The notes beneath the pieces are model-generated. The model ran no database searches, was not told the DNA's origin, and worked only from the letters and a program-made list of their open reading frames with translations. Below are positions 1-7,037 of a stretch of 10,700 nucleotides of DNA, in pieces (within the stretch, counting starts at the first letter, position 1; each line of letters starts with the position of its first letter). The DNA comes from Bacteroides sp. (lineage in GTDB: Bacteria; Bacteroidota; Bacteroidia; Bacteroidales; Bacteroidaceae). The position numbers were made by a program, and so were the translations under genes. Where the stretch lies: positions 1-10,700 of the forward strand of contig JASLCG010000130.1 in assembly GCA_030151885.1 (NCBI GenBank), given 5' to 3'.

Positions 1-870
1 CCGTCTTTAAAAATCTCATTTACTCCAATTAAGGAGATGTTTAAGTTTAGCTATAAAATACTGATAACCAAGCTGTGTATACATTTAAACAATCACATTT
101 TCAATATTATACTAGGTAGATTATTTAATAAAAAAGAGGTGGGGTATTTTACTCAAGCCAACAAGTGGAACTTAATGGGCAGCTCTGTCGTAACAGAGAT
201 GATACAAGGTGTAGCACAACCACTGTTTAAAGAGACATCATACAACATTCATGTACAAAAAAGTGTACTTATTAAAATGCTAAAATTCACATCCTTTGTA
301 TCATTTCCTGCTCTTTTGGGCTTAGCATATACTGCTCCTGAGTTTATAGAAATACTACTGACAGATAAATGGATTAATAGTGCGAGTATATTAAGTATTT
401 TATGCATTGGTGGAGCATTCCTTCCAATCAATAATTTATTAAGCAATCTAATTATCAGTAAAGGTAAATCCAATACTTATATGTGGATTACAATTGCGCT
501 AGTTTTAACACAGTTGACATTTGCCCTTATTCTATATCCCTATGGCATCAAAAATATGATCTCTAGCTTCGTGTTACTTCAAATTGTTTGGTTTAATATT
601 TGGTGCTGGTTCATAAAAAAAGAATTAGCAATTACGGCAAAAGAGATTCTTATTTCTGTCTTACCATATGCCATTATTACAATTATTGCAGTCTGTATAA
701 CAGAATTCTGTATTCCGACAACGATTAACACCTATATAACTCTAGTATCTAAGATAATAGCTGTTACTACAATATATTTATTGAGCTTATATGTTGGAAG
801 ATTTAGTATATTAACAGAGACAGCCTATCAATTAAAATCTATTATTTCAAAAAAGAAAAACAATGACTAA
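1..870 (+). CDS. Wzx-like polysaccharide flippase, C-terminal part (5' end outside window)
   Basis: A membrane protein of the MOP/MATE-like polysaccharide transporter superfamily, expected to flip lipid-linked oligosaccharide across the inner membrane. The frame is open from base 1, so the ATG at 37 is internal: the 12 codons before it (starting PSLKISF) read straight into the protein, and the 290 visible residues fit the C-terminal 60% of a roughly 480-residue family. Supporting signs are the GRLFNKKEVGYFTQANKWN stretch (bases 115-171), typical of the family, a PALLGLAY segment near base 307, a region around LLTDKWINSASILSIL, and several hydrophobic helices from base 480 to the end. The C-terminus is lysine-rich, as expected for a cytoplasmic tail. 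It overlaps the next glycosyltransferase gene by 8 bases, so the two are probably translationally coupled. The family assignment is fairly safe, but the transported glycan cannot be inferred. Confidence 0.85.
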   Translation, partial: PSLKISFTPIKEMFKFSYKILITKLCIHLNNHIFNIILGRLFNKKEVGYFTQANKWNLMGSSVVTEMIQGVAQPLFKETSYNIHVQKSVLIKMLKFTSFVSFPALLGLAYTAPEFIEILLTDKWINSASILSILCIGGAFLPINNLLSNLIISKGKSNTYMWITIALVLTQLTFALILYPYGIKNMISSFVLLQIVWFNIWCWFIKKELAITAKEILISVLPYAIITIIAVCITEFCIPTTINTYITLVSKIIAVTTIYLLSLYVGRFSILTETAYQLKSIISKKKNND

Positions 871-1768
871 TAAGCTAGCCCCTATACTACTATTTGTTTA
901 CAACAGACCTCTTCACACAAAGCAAGTAATACAATCTCTTTTAATAAACACTGAAGCTAAAGATTCGGAGTTATATATTTTTTCGGATGGAGCTAAAGAT
1001 AATACCCAGTGTACCAAAGTGAACGAAGTGCGCAAATACATAGAGCAGATAGATGGTTTTAAATCAATTAAAATTATCTATAGAGATGAGAATTGGGGTT
1101 TGGCCAAAAATATTATTAACGGAGTTACTGACATCATCAATAAGAGAGATAAGGTAATTGTACTAGAAGATGATTTATTGCTAGCTCCTTACTTCTTAAA
1201 GTTCATGAACGAAGCTTTAGATACGTACCAAGATGAAGAGCTAGTGGGGCATATACAAGCATGCGACTTCACAAACAACCCTAATCTACCAGAAACCTAT
1301 CTTATTAAATGGACTGGCAGTTGGGGGTGGGCTACCTGGAAAAGAGCATGGAAGCTATTCGAGCCTAACGGATTAAAACTACTAAATGAACTAAAAAATC
1401 AAAACCTCACCAAAGAGTTTGATTTTGATGGCGCCTATCCCTATACTAAAATGCTTGAGAAACAGACTAAAGGCTTAAATAATTCTTGGGCTATTAGGTG
1501 GAATGCTAGTCTTTTCTTAAGAAATATATTATCTTTAAATGTAGGACGATCTCTTGTACAAAATAGCGGATTTGATGGTTCAGGAACTCACTGTGGAGGA
1601 CAAAGCATCTATACATCTACTCTATACCAACAACCTTTATCTGTACAAAAGATATTACCAATACAAGAGAACAAAGAAGCAAAAGCAATATTGGCCTACT
1701 ATTATAAAAAGACTAATAGCTTATATGCAAAAGCTATTAGACGCATAAAAAGAATTATTAACAGATAA
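863..1768 (+). CDS. Glycosyltransferase, GT-A fold, GNT-I/HlpA-like sugar transferase
   Basis: A 301-residue cytoplasmic glycosyltransferase with no signal peptide. Visible motifs are an N-terminal nucleotide-binding strand ILLFVYNRP (residues 8-16), SDGAKD (41-46), NWGLAKNI (77-84), the acidic LEDD at 101-104, which corresponds to the metal- and sugar-nucleotide-binding DxD site, and GSWGWATW (152-159), a signature of bacterial sugar transferases found in capsule and O-antigen clusters. The acceptor and donor cannot be read from the sequence. The ATG lies inside the last codons of the flippase gene (8-base overlap) with only an A-rich stretch ahead of it, which suggests coupled translation. 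It is followed after 10 bases by a GT4 gene. Confidence is high for a glycosyltransferase and low for its specificity. Confidence 0.88.
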   Translation: MTNKLAPILLFVYNRPLHTKQVIQSLLINTEAKDSELYIFSDGAKDNTQCTKVNEVRKYIEQIDGFKSIKIIYRDENWGLAKNIINGVTDIINKRDKVIVLEDDLLLAPYFLKFMNEALDTYQDEELVGHIQACDFTNNPNLPETYLIKWTGSWGWATWKRAWKLFEPNGLKLLNELKNQNLTKEFDFDGAYPYTKMLEKQTKGLNNSWAIRWNASLFLRNILSLNVGRSLVQNSGFDGSGTHCGGQSIYTSTLYQQPLSVQKILPIQENKEAKAILAYYYKKTNSLYAKAIRRIKRIINR

Positions 1769-1778
1769 GGGAGAACAT

Positions 1779-3023
1779 ATGAACATCTTATTTCTCAATA
1801 CTTCAGAAAGTTTTGGAGGGGCAGCAATAGCAGCTAAAAGGCTTATGGATGCCCTTAATAAAAATCAAATAGACACTACACTATTTGTTAGAGATAAGTC
1901 TACAACAAATTCCAATGTAGTAGCTGTTAAGCAATCATATAGAATAGCCTATAATTTTATTAGAGAAAGGCTTACAATATGGAAAACAAATTTTTTTACT
2001 AGGAAAAACCTATTTGCAGTATCGTTAGCCAACACGGGATTTGACATTACTACACAACCCGAGTTTGTCAATGCAGATATAATACACATTCATTGGATTA
2101 ATCAAGGATTTATATCGCTCAAAGTGATAGAAAAGATTATAGACTCAGGAAAGCCTATAGTCTGGACCATGCACGATATGTGGCCTATTACAGGTATATG
2201 CCACCATGCTAGAGATTGTGAAAAATATATGACAGAGTGTAAAAACTGCCCTTTTCTTAGAAGATCTAAACAAAAAGATTTGGCCTATTCCATCTTCAAG
2301 AAAAAACAACAACTCTATAAAAAGGCTAACATCACATTTGTTGGTTGTAGTTTATGGCTAACAGATTTGGCTAGTCACAGCACATTGACCAAACATAAAG
2401 AGGTTATATCTATACCTAACCCTTTAAATACGGACCTATACAAGCCCCAAGACAAAGCAGAAGTTAGAAGAGAGTTAAATTTACCACAAGATTTAAAACT
2501 AATCTTATTTGGAGCAGCAAGAAGTACTGATAAAAGAAAAGGGATAGACTACTTTATCAGTGCTTGTAAACTTCTTAAAAAAGAGATAGGAGATAATATA
2601 GGAATTGTACTATATGGAAAAGATTCTGAAAAAATCAAAGACGAGTTTAATTTTCCAACATACAGCTTAGGCTATATTAAAGAAGAACAAGAACTTATTA
2701 ATCTCTATTCGGCTGTTGATATATTTGCAATTCCCTCTTTAGAGGAGAATTTACCAAATTCAATTATAGAGGCAATGTCTTGTGGAACTCCTACAATTGG
2801 TTTTAATATAGGAGGAATCCCCCAAATAATTGATCATTTACATAATGGATATGTCGCTAACTATAAATCTGCAAAAGACTTTAGCCAAGGCTTAAAATGG
2901 CTACTTTCTAACAATAATAATAATGAATTGGGTGTAGAGTCTAGAAGAAAAATTCTAACCTCTTATAGCGAGAAAGAAATTGCTCAACAATACATCGCCC
3001 TTTACAACAGAATTATCGAGTAA
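1779..3023 (+). CDS. Glycosyltransferase family 4 (GT-B fold), WcaC-like
   Basis: A 414-residue retaining GT-B glycosyltransferase of surface polysaccharide synthesis. The N-terminal domain begins with NILFLNTSESFGGAAIAAKRL (residues 2-22, the glycine-rich acceptor-side loop) and carries HIHW (103-106) and TMHDMWPITG (130-139). A cysteine cluster follows (C141, C147, C154, C157), a pattern seen in WcaC-like members that may bind a metal. The C-terminal Rossmann domain has the nucleotide-sugar site with an E-x7-E motif (E323 to E331, in EENLPNSIIE), followed by AMSCGTPTIGF and IGGIPQII. An (AAT)4 run encodes a short asparagine stretch at 378-382, probably a flexible loop. The start has one of the few real purine-rich ribosome sites in the window (AAGGGAGA at 1767-1774). 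The substrate is unknown. Confidence 0.9.
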   Translation: MNILFLNTSESFGGAAIAAKRLMDALNKNQIDTTLFVRDKSTTNSNVVAVKQSYRIAYNFIRERLTIWKTNFFTRKNLFAVSLANTGFDITTQPEFVNADIIHIHWINQGFISLKVIEKIIDSGKPIVWTMHDMWPITGICHHARDCEKYMTECKNCPFLRRSKQKDLAYSIFKKKQQLYKKANITFVGCSLWLTDLASHSTLTKHKEVISIPNPLNTDLYKPQDKAEVRRELNLPQDLKLILFGAARSTDKRKGIDYFISACKLLKKEIGDNIGIVLYGKDSEKIKDEFNFPTYSLGYIKEEQELINLYSAVDIFAIPSLEENLPNSIIEAMSCGTPTIGFNIGGIPQIIDHLHNGYVANYKSAKDFSQGLKWLLSNNNNNELGVESRRKILTSYSEKEIAQQYIALYNRIIE

Positions 3024-3024
3024 A

Positions 3025-3759
3025 ATGTATAGACCTATTTTTTCAATTATCACCATTTGCTACAATGCAGAAAAAGAGATAGAAAGGACTCTTAAGTCTG
3101 TGCAAGAACAAACCTATAGTGGCATAGAGTATATTATTATTGATGGTGCATCTACAGATACGACTACACATATTATCAAAAATTATACTAATATTGTAAG
3201 CACCTATGTATCAGAGCCCGACAAAGGATTATATGACGCTATGAACAAAGGACTTAGCTATGCAACAGGAGATTACATTTGTTTCTTAAACGCAGGTGAT
3301 ACCTTCTTCGAATGCAATACCTTAACTAAAATAGTGCATGGATTAAATGGAAACACTCCAGACTTAATTTATGGACAAACAGCTCTAGTAGATAAGAATC
3401 AAAAATTCATTAGAATGAGAAGACTAGCTGCTCCAGAATATCTTAGTTGGAAAAGCCTAAAATTAGGAATGCTTGTATGCCATCAAGCTTTCATGCCTAA
3501 AAGAGAGTTAGCTCCTGAGTATAATCTTAAGTATAAGTTCTCTGCTGACTATGATTGGTGTATTAAAATACTAAAACAGTGTAAAGATATTCATTATACA
3601 AGACTCATATTAATAAACTACCTTAACGAGGGTATTACTACCCGAAATCATAAAAAATCACTCAAAGAAAGGTATGCAATAATGGAAAGTCACTATGGAA
3701 AAGTTACTACTTTTATTATGCACTTGTGGTTTGTATTAAGGCACTTTCTTAAGAAATAA
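3025..3759 (+). CDS. Glycosyltransferase family 2, WcaE/WfgS-like
   Basis: A 244-residue inverting GT2 enzyme, last gene of the polysaccharide operon. Motifs are FSIITICYNAEKEIERTL (residues 6-23), IIDGASTD (38-45), SEPDKGLYDAMNKG (63-76), LNAGD (88-92, the DxD-equivalent metal site), VCHQAFMPKR (151-160) and FSADYDW (172-178, around the likely catalytic base). This order matches WcaE/WfgS-like transferases of colanic-acid and O-antigen clusters. The ATG at 3025, one base after the upstream stop codon, is preferred over a possible TTG at 2980, because the motif-bearing protein begins there and the extra 15 residues would only be read-through of the GT4 gene's end in another frame. The C-terminus (FLKK) is encoded by one half of a perfect palindrome shared with the convergent sirtuin gene. 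Confidence 0.9.
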   Translation: MYRPIFSIITICYNAEKEIERTLKSVQEQTYSGIEYIIIDGASTDTTTHIIKNYTNIVSTYVSEPDKGLYDAMNKGLSYATGDYICFLNAGDTFFECNTLTKIVHGLNGNTPDLIYGQTALVDKNQKFIRMRRLAAPEYLSWKSLKLGMLVCHQAFMPKRELAPEYNLKYKFSADYDWCIKILKQCKDIHYTRLILINYLNEGITTRNHKKSLKERYAIMESHYGKVTTFIMHLWFVLRHFLKK

Positions 3760-3773
3760 TTATTTCTTAAGAA
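3746..3773. terminator. Perfect 28-bp palindrome across two convergent stop codons; possible bidirectional terminator
   Basis: TTCTTAAGAAATAA (3746-3759) is followed immediately by its exact reverse complement. The centre lies between the TAA of the GT2 gene (3757-3759) and the reverse-strand TAA of the sirtuin gene (3760-3762). RNA from either strand could form an AU-rich hairpin, and a short T-run (TTTCT) follows on the + strand. The stem is AT-rich and lacks a long U-tract, so it would be a weak terminator at best. Its role in ending both operons is inferred from position and symmetry. Confidence 0.5.
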
Positions 3774-4461
3774 TTTCTAAGAACTTCTCCATCCCTCTTG
3801 TTGCTACGTCATTAATTTGAGTAACATTCAAACCTTGCTGTATATTTACTGGTTTAGGGTCAATCAGATAAATAGGAGCCGAAGAAGGCACATAATGTAA
3901 TAAACCCGCTGCAGGATAAACATTTAAGGAAGTACCTACCACCAAGAACACATCTGCTCTTTGAGCATATTTAACAGCATTGTCCATTTCTGGAACAGCC
4001 TCACCAAACCACACTATAAAGGGCCTTAACTGAGAGCCATCTTTTGCATTATGCCCAATATGAATATCCGGATTTTTAGCATCTAGCTCAACAATACAAG
4101 ACTTATCATTAGGATTAATACTTGAACAGCCTTTCATAAGTTCACCATGCAAATGGACTACTTTACTACTTCCAGCCTGTTCGTGTAGATTATCTATATT
4201 TTGTGTAATTATAATCACTTCGTACTCTTTTTCTAACTCTGCCAATAACTTATGAGCTTTATTAGGTATTGTCTCTAGCAACTCTCTTCTCCTGATATTA
4301 TAAAACTCTAATACGAGTTTTGGGTCTTTTTTATATCCTTGGGGAGTTGCAACTTGCTCCACAGGATACTTATCCCATAAACCTCCTGAATCTCTAAAGG
4401 TTGCAATACCACTCTCAGCACTTATACCAGCACCAGTTAATACTACTAATTTCTTTTTCAT
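3760..4461 (-). CDS. cobB: Sir2-family NAD-dependent protein deacylase (sirtuin, class III-like)
   Basis: A 233-residue cytoplasmic sirtuin that removes acyl groups from lysines using NAD. The NAD-binding motif GAGISAESGI is at residues 10-19, followed by TFRDSGGLW (21-29), TQNIDNLHEQAG (86-97) and the catalytic histidine in HLHGE (H105). A Y-x-x-R pair (Y54, R57, in EFYNIRRRE) matches the signature of class III (SIRT5/CobB) sirtuins that accept succinyl- and malonyl-lysine, so desuccinylase activity is likely. FIVWFGE (148-154) and VGTSLNVYPAA (175-185) complete the fold. The protein has only two cysteines (C112, C122), so the usual four-cysteine zinc site is absent. The start ATG is preceded by AT-rich sequence without a clear ribosome site. 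It is transcribed against the polysaccharide operon and divergently from the FKBP pair; a functional link to either is not shown. Confidence 0.92.
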   Translation of the reverse strand: MKKKLVVLTGAGISAESGIATFRDSGGLWDKYPVEQVATPQGYKKDPKLVLEFYNIRRRELLETIPNKAHKLLAELEKEYEVIIITQNIDNLHEQAGSSKVVHLHGELMKGCSSINPNDKSCIVELDAKNPDIHIGHNAKDGSQLRPFIVWFGEAVPEMDNAVKYAQRADVFLVVGTSLNVYPAAGLLHYVPSSAPIYLIDPKPVNIQQGLNVTQINDVATRGMEKFLEILKK

Positions 4462-4539
4462 AATGTCTATTGTTTTACAAGTAAATCTAGCTTTATAATA
4501 TTATACACTCTAAAAATAGTGTGTTAAAATAAAAACTTA

Positions 4540-4547
4540 TAAATTTG
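4540..4547 (+). promoter_or_regulatory. Candidate Bacteroidetes -7 element for the FKBP operon
   Basis: TAAATTTG fits the TAnnTTTG consensus of the Bacteroidetes primary sigma factor and lies 65 bases before the FKBP start codon. No convincing TTTG-type -33 element is seen 19-21 bases upstream, so this is a candidate only. If used, the transcript would begin near 4554 and its leader would contain the hairpin at 4568-4592. Confidence 0.4.
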
Positions 4548-4567
4548 TAGATAATATTAATATACTG

Positions 4568-4594
4568 AAAGTTGGAGCTTAATCCCAACTTTTT
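4568..4594 (+). promoter_or_regulatory. Leader hairpin upstream of the FKBP genes, terminator-like
   Basis: AAAGTTGG (4568-4575) pairs fully with CCAACTTT (4585-4592) across a 9-base loop, and two more T follow, giving a run of five T. This is a short terminator-like hairpin placed 18 bases before the start codon at 4613, in what would be the 5' leader of the FKBP mRNA. It could be an attenuator, an mRNA-stability element, or the end of a small upstream transcript. No alternative pairing or ligand-binding fold was recognised. Confidence 0.45.
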
Positions 4595-4612
4595 AATCAA
4601 TAAGAAAAATAT

Positions 4613-5197
4613 ATGGATAAATTTAGCTATTCTATTGGGTTAGGTATTGGTCAAAACCTAAAAAGCATGGGCTTAAAAGAAATTTCTACTGAAGATTTTG
4701 CACAAGCTATTAAAGACATCTTTGAAGGTAACGAACCTAAAATTAGCCATAAAGAAGCTCAAACTATAGTTCAAACATATTTTGCAGAACTTCAAGCAAA
4801 AATGACTGAAGAAAGCCTTGCTGCTGAAAAAACTTTCTTCGAAGAAAACAGCAAGAAAGAAGGAGTTACTACAACCGAATCTGGTTTACAATATGAGATT
4901 ATAACATCAGCAATAGGTGAAAAACCAACAGCAACAGCTCAAGTTAAATGTCACTATGAAGGTAAACTGCTAGATGGCAATATCTTTGACAGCTCAGTAA
5001 AAAGAGGAGAGCCTGCTACTTTTGGAGTTAACCAAGTGATACCTGGCTGGGTAGAAGCTCTTCAACTAATGCCTGTAGGATCTAAATGGAGATTATTTAT
5101 CCCTTCTCAACTAGGATATGGCCCACAAGGCGCAGGAGATGTTATTCCTCCAAACTCTCCACTTATATTTGAAGTTGAATTACTTGAAATCTTATAA
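4613..5197 (+). CDS. FKBP-type peptidyl-prolyl isomerase, cytoplasmic, FklB/Mip-like
   Basis: A 194-residue isomerase that catalyses cis-trans rotation at proline bonds. The N-terminal helical domain (about 1-80, with IGLGIGQNLKSMG at 8-20) matches the dimerising domain of FklB, Mip and FkpA. A linker KKEGVTTTESGLQY (81-94) leads to the FKBP domain (about 100-194). All expected pocket residues can be aligned with human FKBP12: Y115, F125-D126, F137, V142-I143, W146, Y169, I178 and F186, so it should be active. There is no signal peptide, hence a cytoplasmic location, and its length is close to E. coli FklB (about 206). It is followed after 12 bases by a lipoprotein paralogue, with which it shares the linker almost unchanged. 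The start has only A-rich sequence ahead of it, as is usual in this phylum. Confidence 0.93.
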   Translation: MDKFSYSIGLGIGQNLKSMGLKEISTEDFAQAIKDIFEGNEPKISHKEAQTIVQTYFAELQAKMTEESLAAEKTFFEENSKKEGVTTTESGLQYEIITSAIGEKPTATAQVKCHYEGKLLDGNIFDSSVKRGEPATFGVNQVIPGWVEALQLMPVGSKWRLFIPSQLGYGPQGAGDVIPPNSPLIFEVELLEIL

Positions 5198-5209
5198 AAA
5201 ATAATAATA

Positions 5210-6082
5210 ATGAAAAATTTAAAATTAGTAGCATTATCACTATTAACAGCAGGTAGCTTGTCTGCTTGTTCTTCTTCTGGATCTGTAAAGCCAACATTAA
5301 AAACTAAAGCAGATTCAATTTCTTACGCATTAGGATTAGCACAATTTCCTGCGGAATTACGTTCTATGTTAACTCAACAGTTTGACGGAGATAGCACTGC
5401 TATTAACGCAATGATTGATGGTATTAAATATGGTAAGTCTCACACTTCAGCAAAAGAAAAAGCTTATGCTACTGGTGTAACAATGGGACAAGCTATCTCT
5501 ACCGACATGATCAAGCAAATGAATATGAATATTCTTCAAGATGAGAATGCTAAAGTATTCAATGCAGACAATATCATTAGTGCTTTTATTACACTTGCCG
5601 AAGGTAAAGAAACAATAATGACTCAAGAAGAGGCTAATGCATATCTTTCTGAAAACATGCCTTTACTACAAGATGAGTTTAATAGCTCTAAATATGGTGC
5701 ATATAAAACAGAAAATGAAGAGTTCTTAACAGAGAATGGTAAAAAAGAAGGAGTTATTACAACAGAGTCTGGACTTCAATATAAAGTAATTACAGAAGGT
5801 AAAGGTGCTTCTTACAAAGAAGGACAAGAAGCTGTTCTTAACTATGAAGGAAGACTTATTGATGGTACAATCTTTGATAGCTCTTATGAAAGAGGAGAAG
5901 CTGCAACATTCGATCCAAACGGAGTAGTTGCTGGTTTTAAAGAAGCAATTATGGCAATGCCTGCAGGCTCTACTTGGGAAGTATATATCCCACAAGAGCT
6001 AGGATATGGAGCTGCTGATATGGGTAAAATTAAACCATACTCTACAATTATCTTTAAAATAGAATTGATAGAATTCAAATAA
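5210..6082 (+). CDS. FKBP-type peptidyl-prolyl isomerase, lipoprotein
   Basis: A 290-residue exported isomerase. Residues 1-20 form a lipoprotein signal: a basic start (MKNLK), a hydrophobic core, then lipobox LSAC with the acylated cysteine C20, followed by a serine/glycine-rich tether. It should sit in an envelope membrane facing the periplasm and assist folding there. A longer helical Mip/FkpA N-domain follows (about 33-170, starting KADSISYALGLA), then the linker KKEGVITTESGLQY (178-191) and the FKBP domain (about 196-290). Pocket residues Y212, F222-D223, F234 and Y266 are kept, but the VIPGW segment of the cytoplasmic partner is VVAGF here (239-243), so the tryptophan at the base of the pocket is phenylalanine. 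This may lower activity or change preference. It is second in a two-gene operon and closed by a strong terminator. Confidence 0.93.
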   Translation: MKNLKLVALSLLTAGSLSACSSSGSVKPTLKTKADSISYALGLAQFPAELRSMLTQQFDGDSTAINAMIDGIKYGKSHTSAKEKAYATGVTMGQAISTDMIKQMNMNILQDENAKVFNADNIISAFITLAEGKETIMTQEEANAYLSENMPLLQDEFNSSKYGAYKTENEEFLTENGKKEGVITTESGLQYKVITEGKGASYKEGQEAVLNYEGRLIDGTIFDSSYERGEAATFDPNGVVAGFKEAIMAMPAGSTWEVYIPQELGYGAADMGKIKPYSTIIFKIELIEFK

Positions 6083-6122
6083 GATAAAGTAAAGTTATCT
6101 GAAAATATAATGATAAATATGG

Positions 6123-6164
6123 ACAAGGAGGTAAACATTAAGCTTACCTCCTTGTTGTTTTTTT
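6123..6164 (+). terminator. Rho-independent terminator of the FKBP operon
   Basis: ACAAGGAGGTAA (6123-6134) pairs perfectly with TTACCTCCTTGT (6144-6155) around a 9-base loop, followed by TGTTTTTTT (6156-6164). It is a classic intrinsic terminator 40 bases after the lipoprotein stop codon, separating the FKBP operon from the AsnC-type regulator. The GGAGG inside the stem is part of the hairpin, not a ribosome site for a gene here. Confidence 0.9.
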
Positions 6165-6197
6165 AATAGTATAGCTAAAATAAATAAAAAAAATAGC

Positions 6198-6205
6198 TAT
6201 ATTTG
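6198..6205 (+). promoter_or_regulatory. Candidate Bacteroidetes -7 element for the Lrp/AsnC gene
   Basis: TATATTTG, followed by C, fits TAnnTTTG exactly and lies 44 bases before the regulator's start codon, just past the FKBP terminator. A good -33 element is not visible at the right distance. AsnC/Lrp genes are often autoregulated, but no clear inverted-repeat operator was found around this site. Confidence 0.5.
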
Positions 6206-6249
6206 CTTACCTTTTGATTACTGTATCATAGTAAATAAAACTTTTTATC

Positions 6250-6723
6250 ATGGAAAAAATAGATAATCTTGACAGACAGATATTAAGCATCATATCTCAA
6301 AATGCACGTATCCCATTTAAAGACGTTGCTGCAGAGTGTGGAGTATCTCGTGCTGCTATTCATCAACGCGTTCAAAGACTGATAGATCTTGGCGTTATAG
6401 TTGGCTCTGGTTATCATGTTAATCCTAAATCTTTAGGATATAGAACTTGTACTTATGTGGGTATTAAACTAGAAAGAGGCTCTATGTACAAAAGTGTAGT
6501 AGAGCAACTAAAAGATATACCTGAAATAGTAGAATGTCACTTTACAACAGGACCATACACAATGCTTACTAAAGTATATGCTAGAGATAACGAGCATTTA
6601 ATGGATCTTCTTAATAATAAAATGCAGGAGATTAATGGTGTTATTGCAACAGAAACATTGATTTCTCTAGAGCAAAGTATAAAAAAAGAAGTTCCTATCT
6701 TGCTTAAAAAAGAAGAAGAATAA
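6250..6723 (+). CDS. Lrp/AsnC-family transcriptional regulator
   Basis: A 157-residue DNA-binding regulator that usually senses amino acids or related small molecules and works as dimers or octamers. Residues 1-63 form the N-terminal winged helix-turn-helix (LDRQILSIISQNARIPFKDVAAECGVSRAAIHQRVQRL, with the recognition helix near 33-43). Residues about 69-141 form the RAM ligand-binding domain, including the GPYTMLTKV segment (101-109) that replaces the more usual GxYD turn. Length matches the family. Its stop codon overlaps the start of the DUF4491 gene (TAATG), so the pair is co-transcribed and probably translationally coupled. The effector and target genes cannot be inferred; adjacency to the FKBP operon is not proof of control, since a strong terminator lies between them. 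Confidence 0.93.
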   Translation: MEKIDNLDRQILSIISQNARIPFKDVAAECGVSRAAIHQRVQRLIDLGVIVGSGYHVNPKSLGYRTCTYVGIKLERGSMYKSVVEQLKDIPEIVECHFTTGPYTMLTKVYARDNEHLMDLLNNKMQEINGVIATETLISLEQSIKKEVPILLKKEEE

Positions 6724-7037
6724 TGTTAGAGTTTTTAAACGAATACAACCTATCTGGACTATTTATAGGAATATGTACATTCCTTATTATAGGAATATTT
6801 CACCCTATTGTAGTTAAGGCCGAATATTATTGGGGAACTAAAAGTTGGTGGATATTCTTAATATTAGGAATTATAGGACTTATAGCATCTATTATTGTAG
6901 AAGGTATTGTATTTTCTTCTTTATTGGGTGTGTTCTCATTCTCTTCTTTTTGGACTATAAAAGAGGTCTTTGAACAAGAAGAAAGAGTCCAAAAAGGGTG
7001 GTTCCCTAAGAATCCTAAAAGAAAATATAAATTTTAA
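6723..7037 (+). CDS. DUF4491 family small inner-membrane protein
   Basis: A 104-residue protein recognised as DUF4491, a Bacteroidetes family of unknown function. It has hydrophobic segments at about 9-31, 41-60 and 61-79, with the conserved-looking stretches FHPIVVKAEYYWGTKSWW (26-43) and SLLGVFSFSSFWTIKEVFEQEERV (66-89). A basic cytoplasmic-type tail, KKGWFPxNPKRKYKF-like (90-104), ends it. The ATG overlaps the regulator's TAA by one base and there is no separate promoter, so it depends on the Lrp/AsnC transcript. The coupling suggests that the regulator and the membrane protein serve one process, but what that process is remains open. The family call comes from recall of the pattern, not a search. 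Confidence 0.8.
   Translation: MLEFLNEYNLSGLFIGICTFLIIGIFHPIVVKAEYYWGTKSWWIFLILGIIGLIASIIVEGIVFSSLLGVFSFSSFWTIKEVFEQEERVQKGWFPKNPKRKYKF

Noticed and set aside
28..39. AAGGAG followed directly by ATG at 37 as a ribosome site and gene start
   Set aside because: There is no spacing between the purine run and the ATG, the frame is open to base 1, and the 12 upstream codons look like flippase sequence, so this is internal coding.
249..473. Open frame of 74 codons on the - strand
   Set aside because: It lies wholly within the flippase gene and shows no family features.
2910..2924. AAT trinucleotide run in the GT4 gene as a phase-variation tract
   Set aside because: It is short and in steps of three, so slippage would only change asparagine number, not switch the gene off.
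2980..3024. TTG start adding 15 residues to the GT2 glycosyltransferase
   Set aside because: The extension lies inside the GT4 coding end and resembles nothing in the family; ATG at 3025 directly follows the stop codon and starts the conserved protein.
4505..4522. Small inverted repeat ACACT/AGTGT as an operator
   Set aside because: Arms are only 5 bp in AT-rich DNA and do not line up with a convincing promoter element.
5726..6138. Two open frames on the - strand opposite the FKBP lipoprotein
   Set aside because: They are antisense shadows of the clear FKBP domain, rich in Cys, Ser and Phe as expected from reversed codons.
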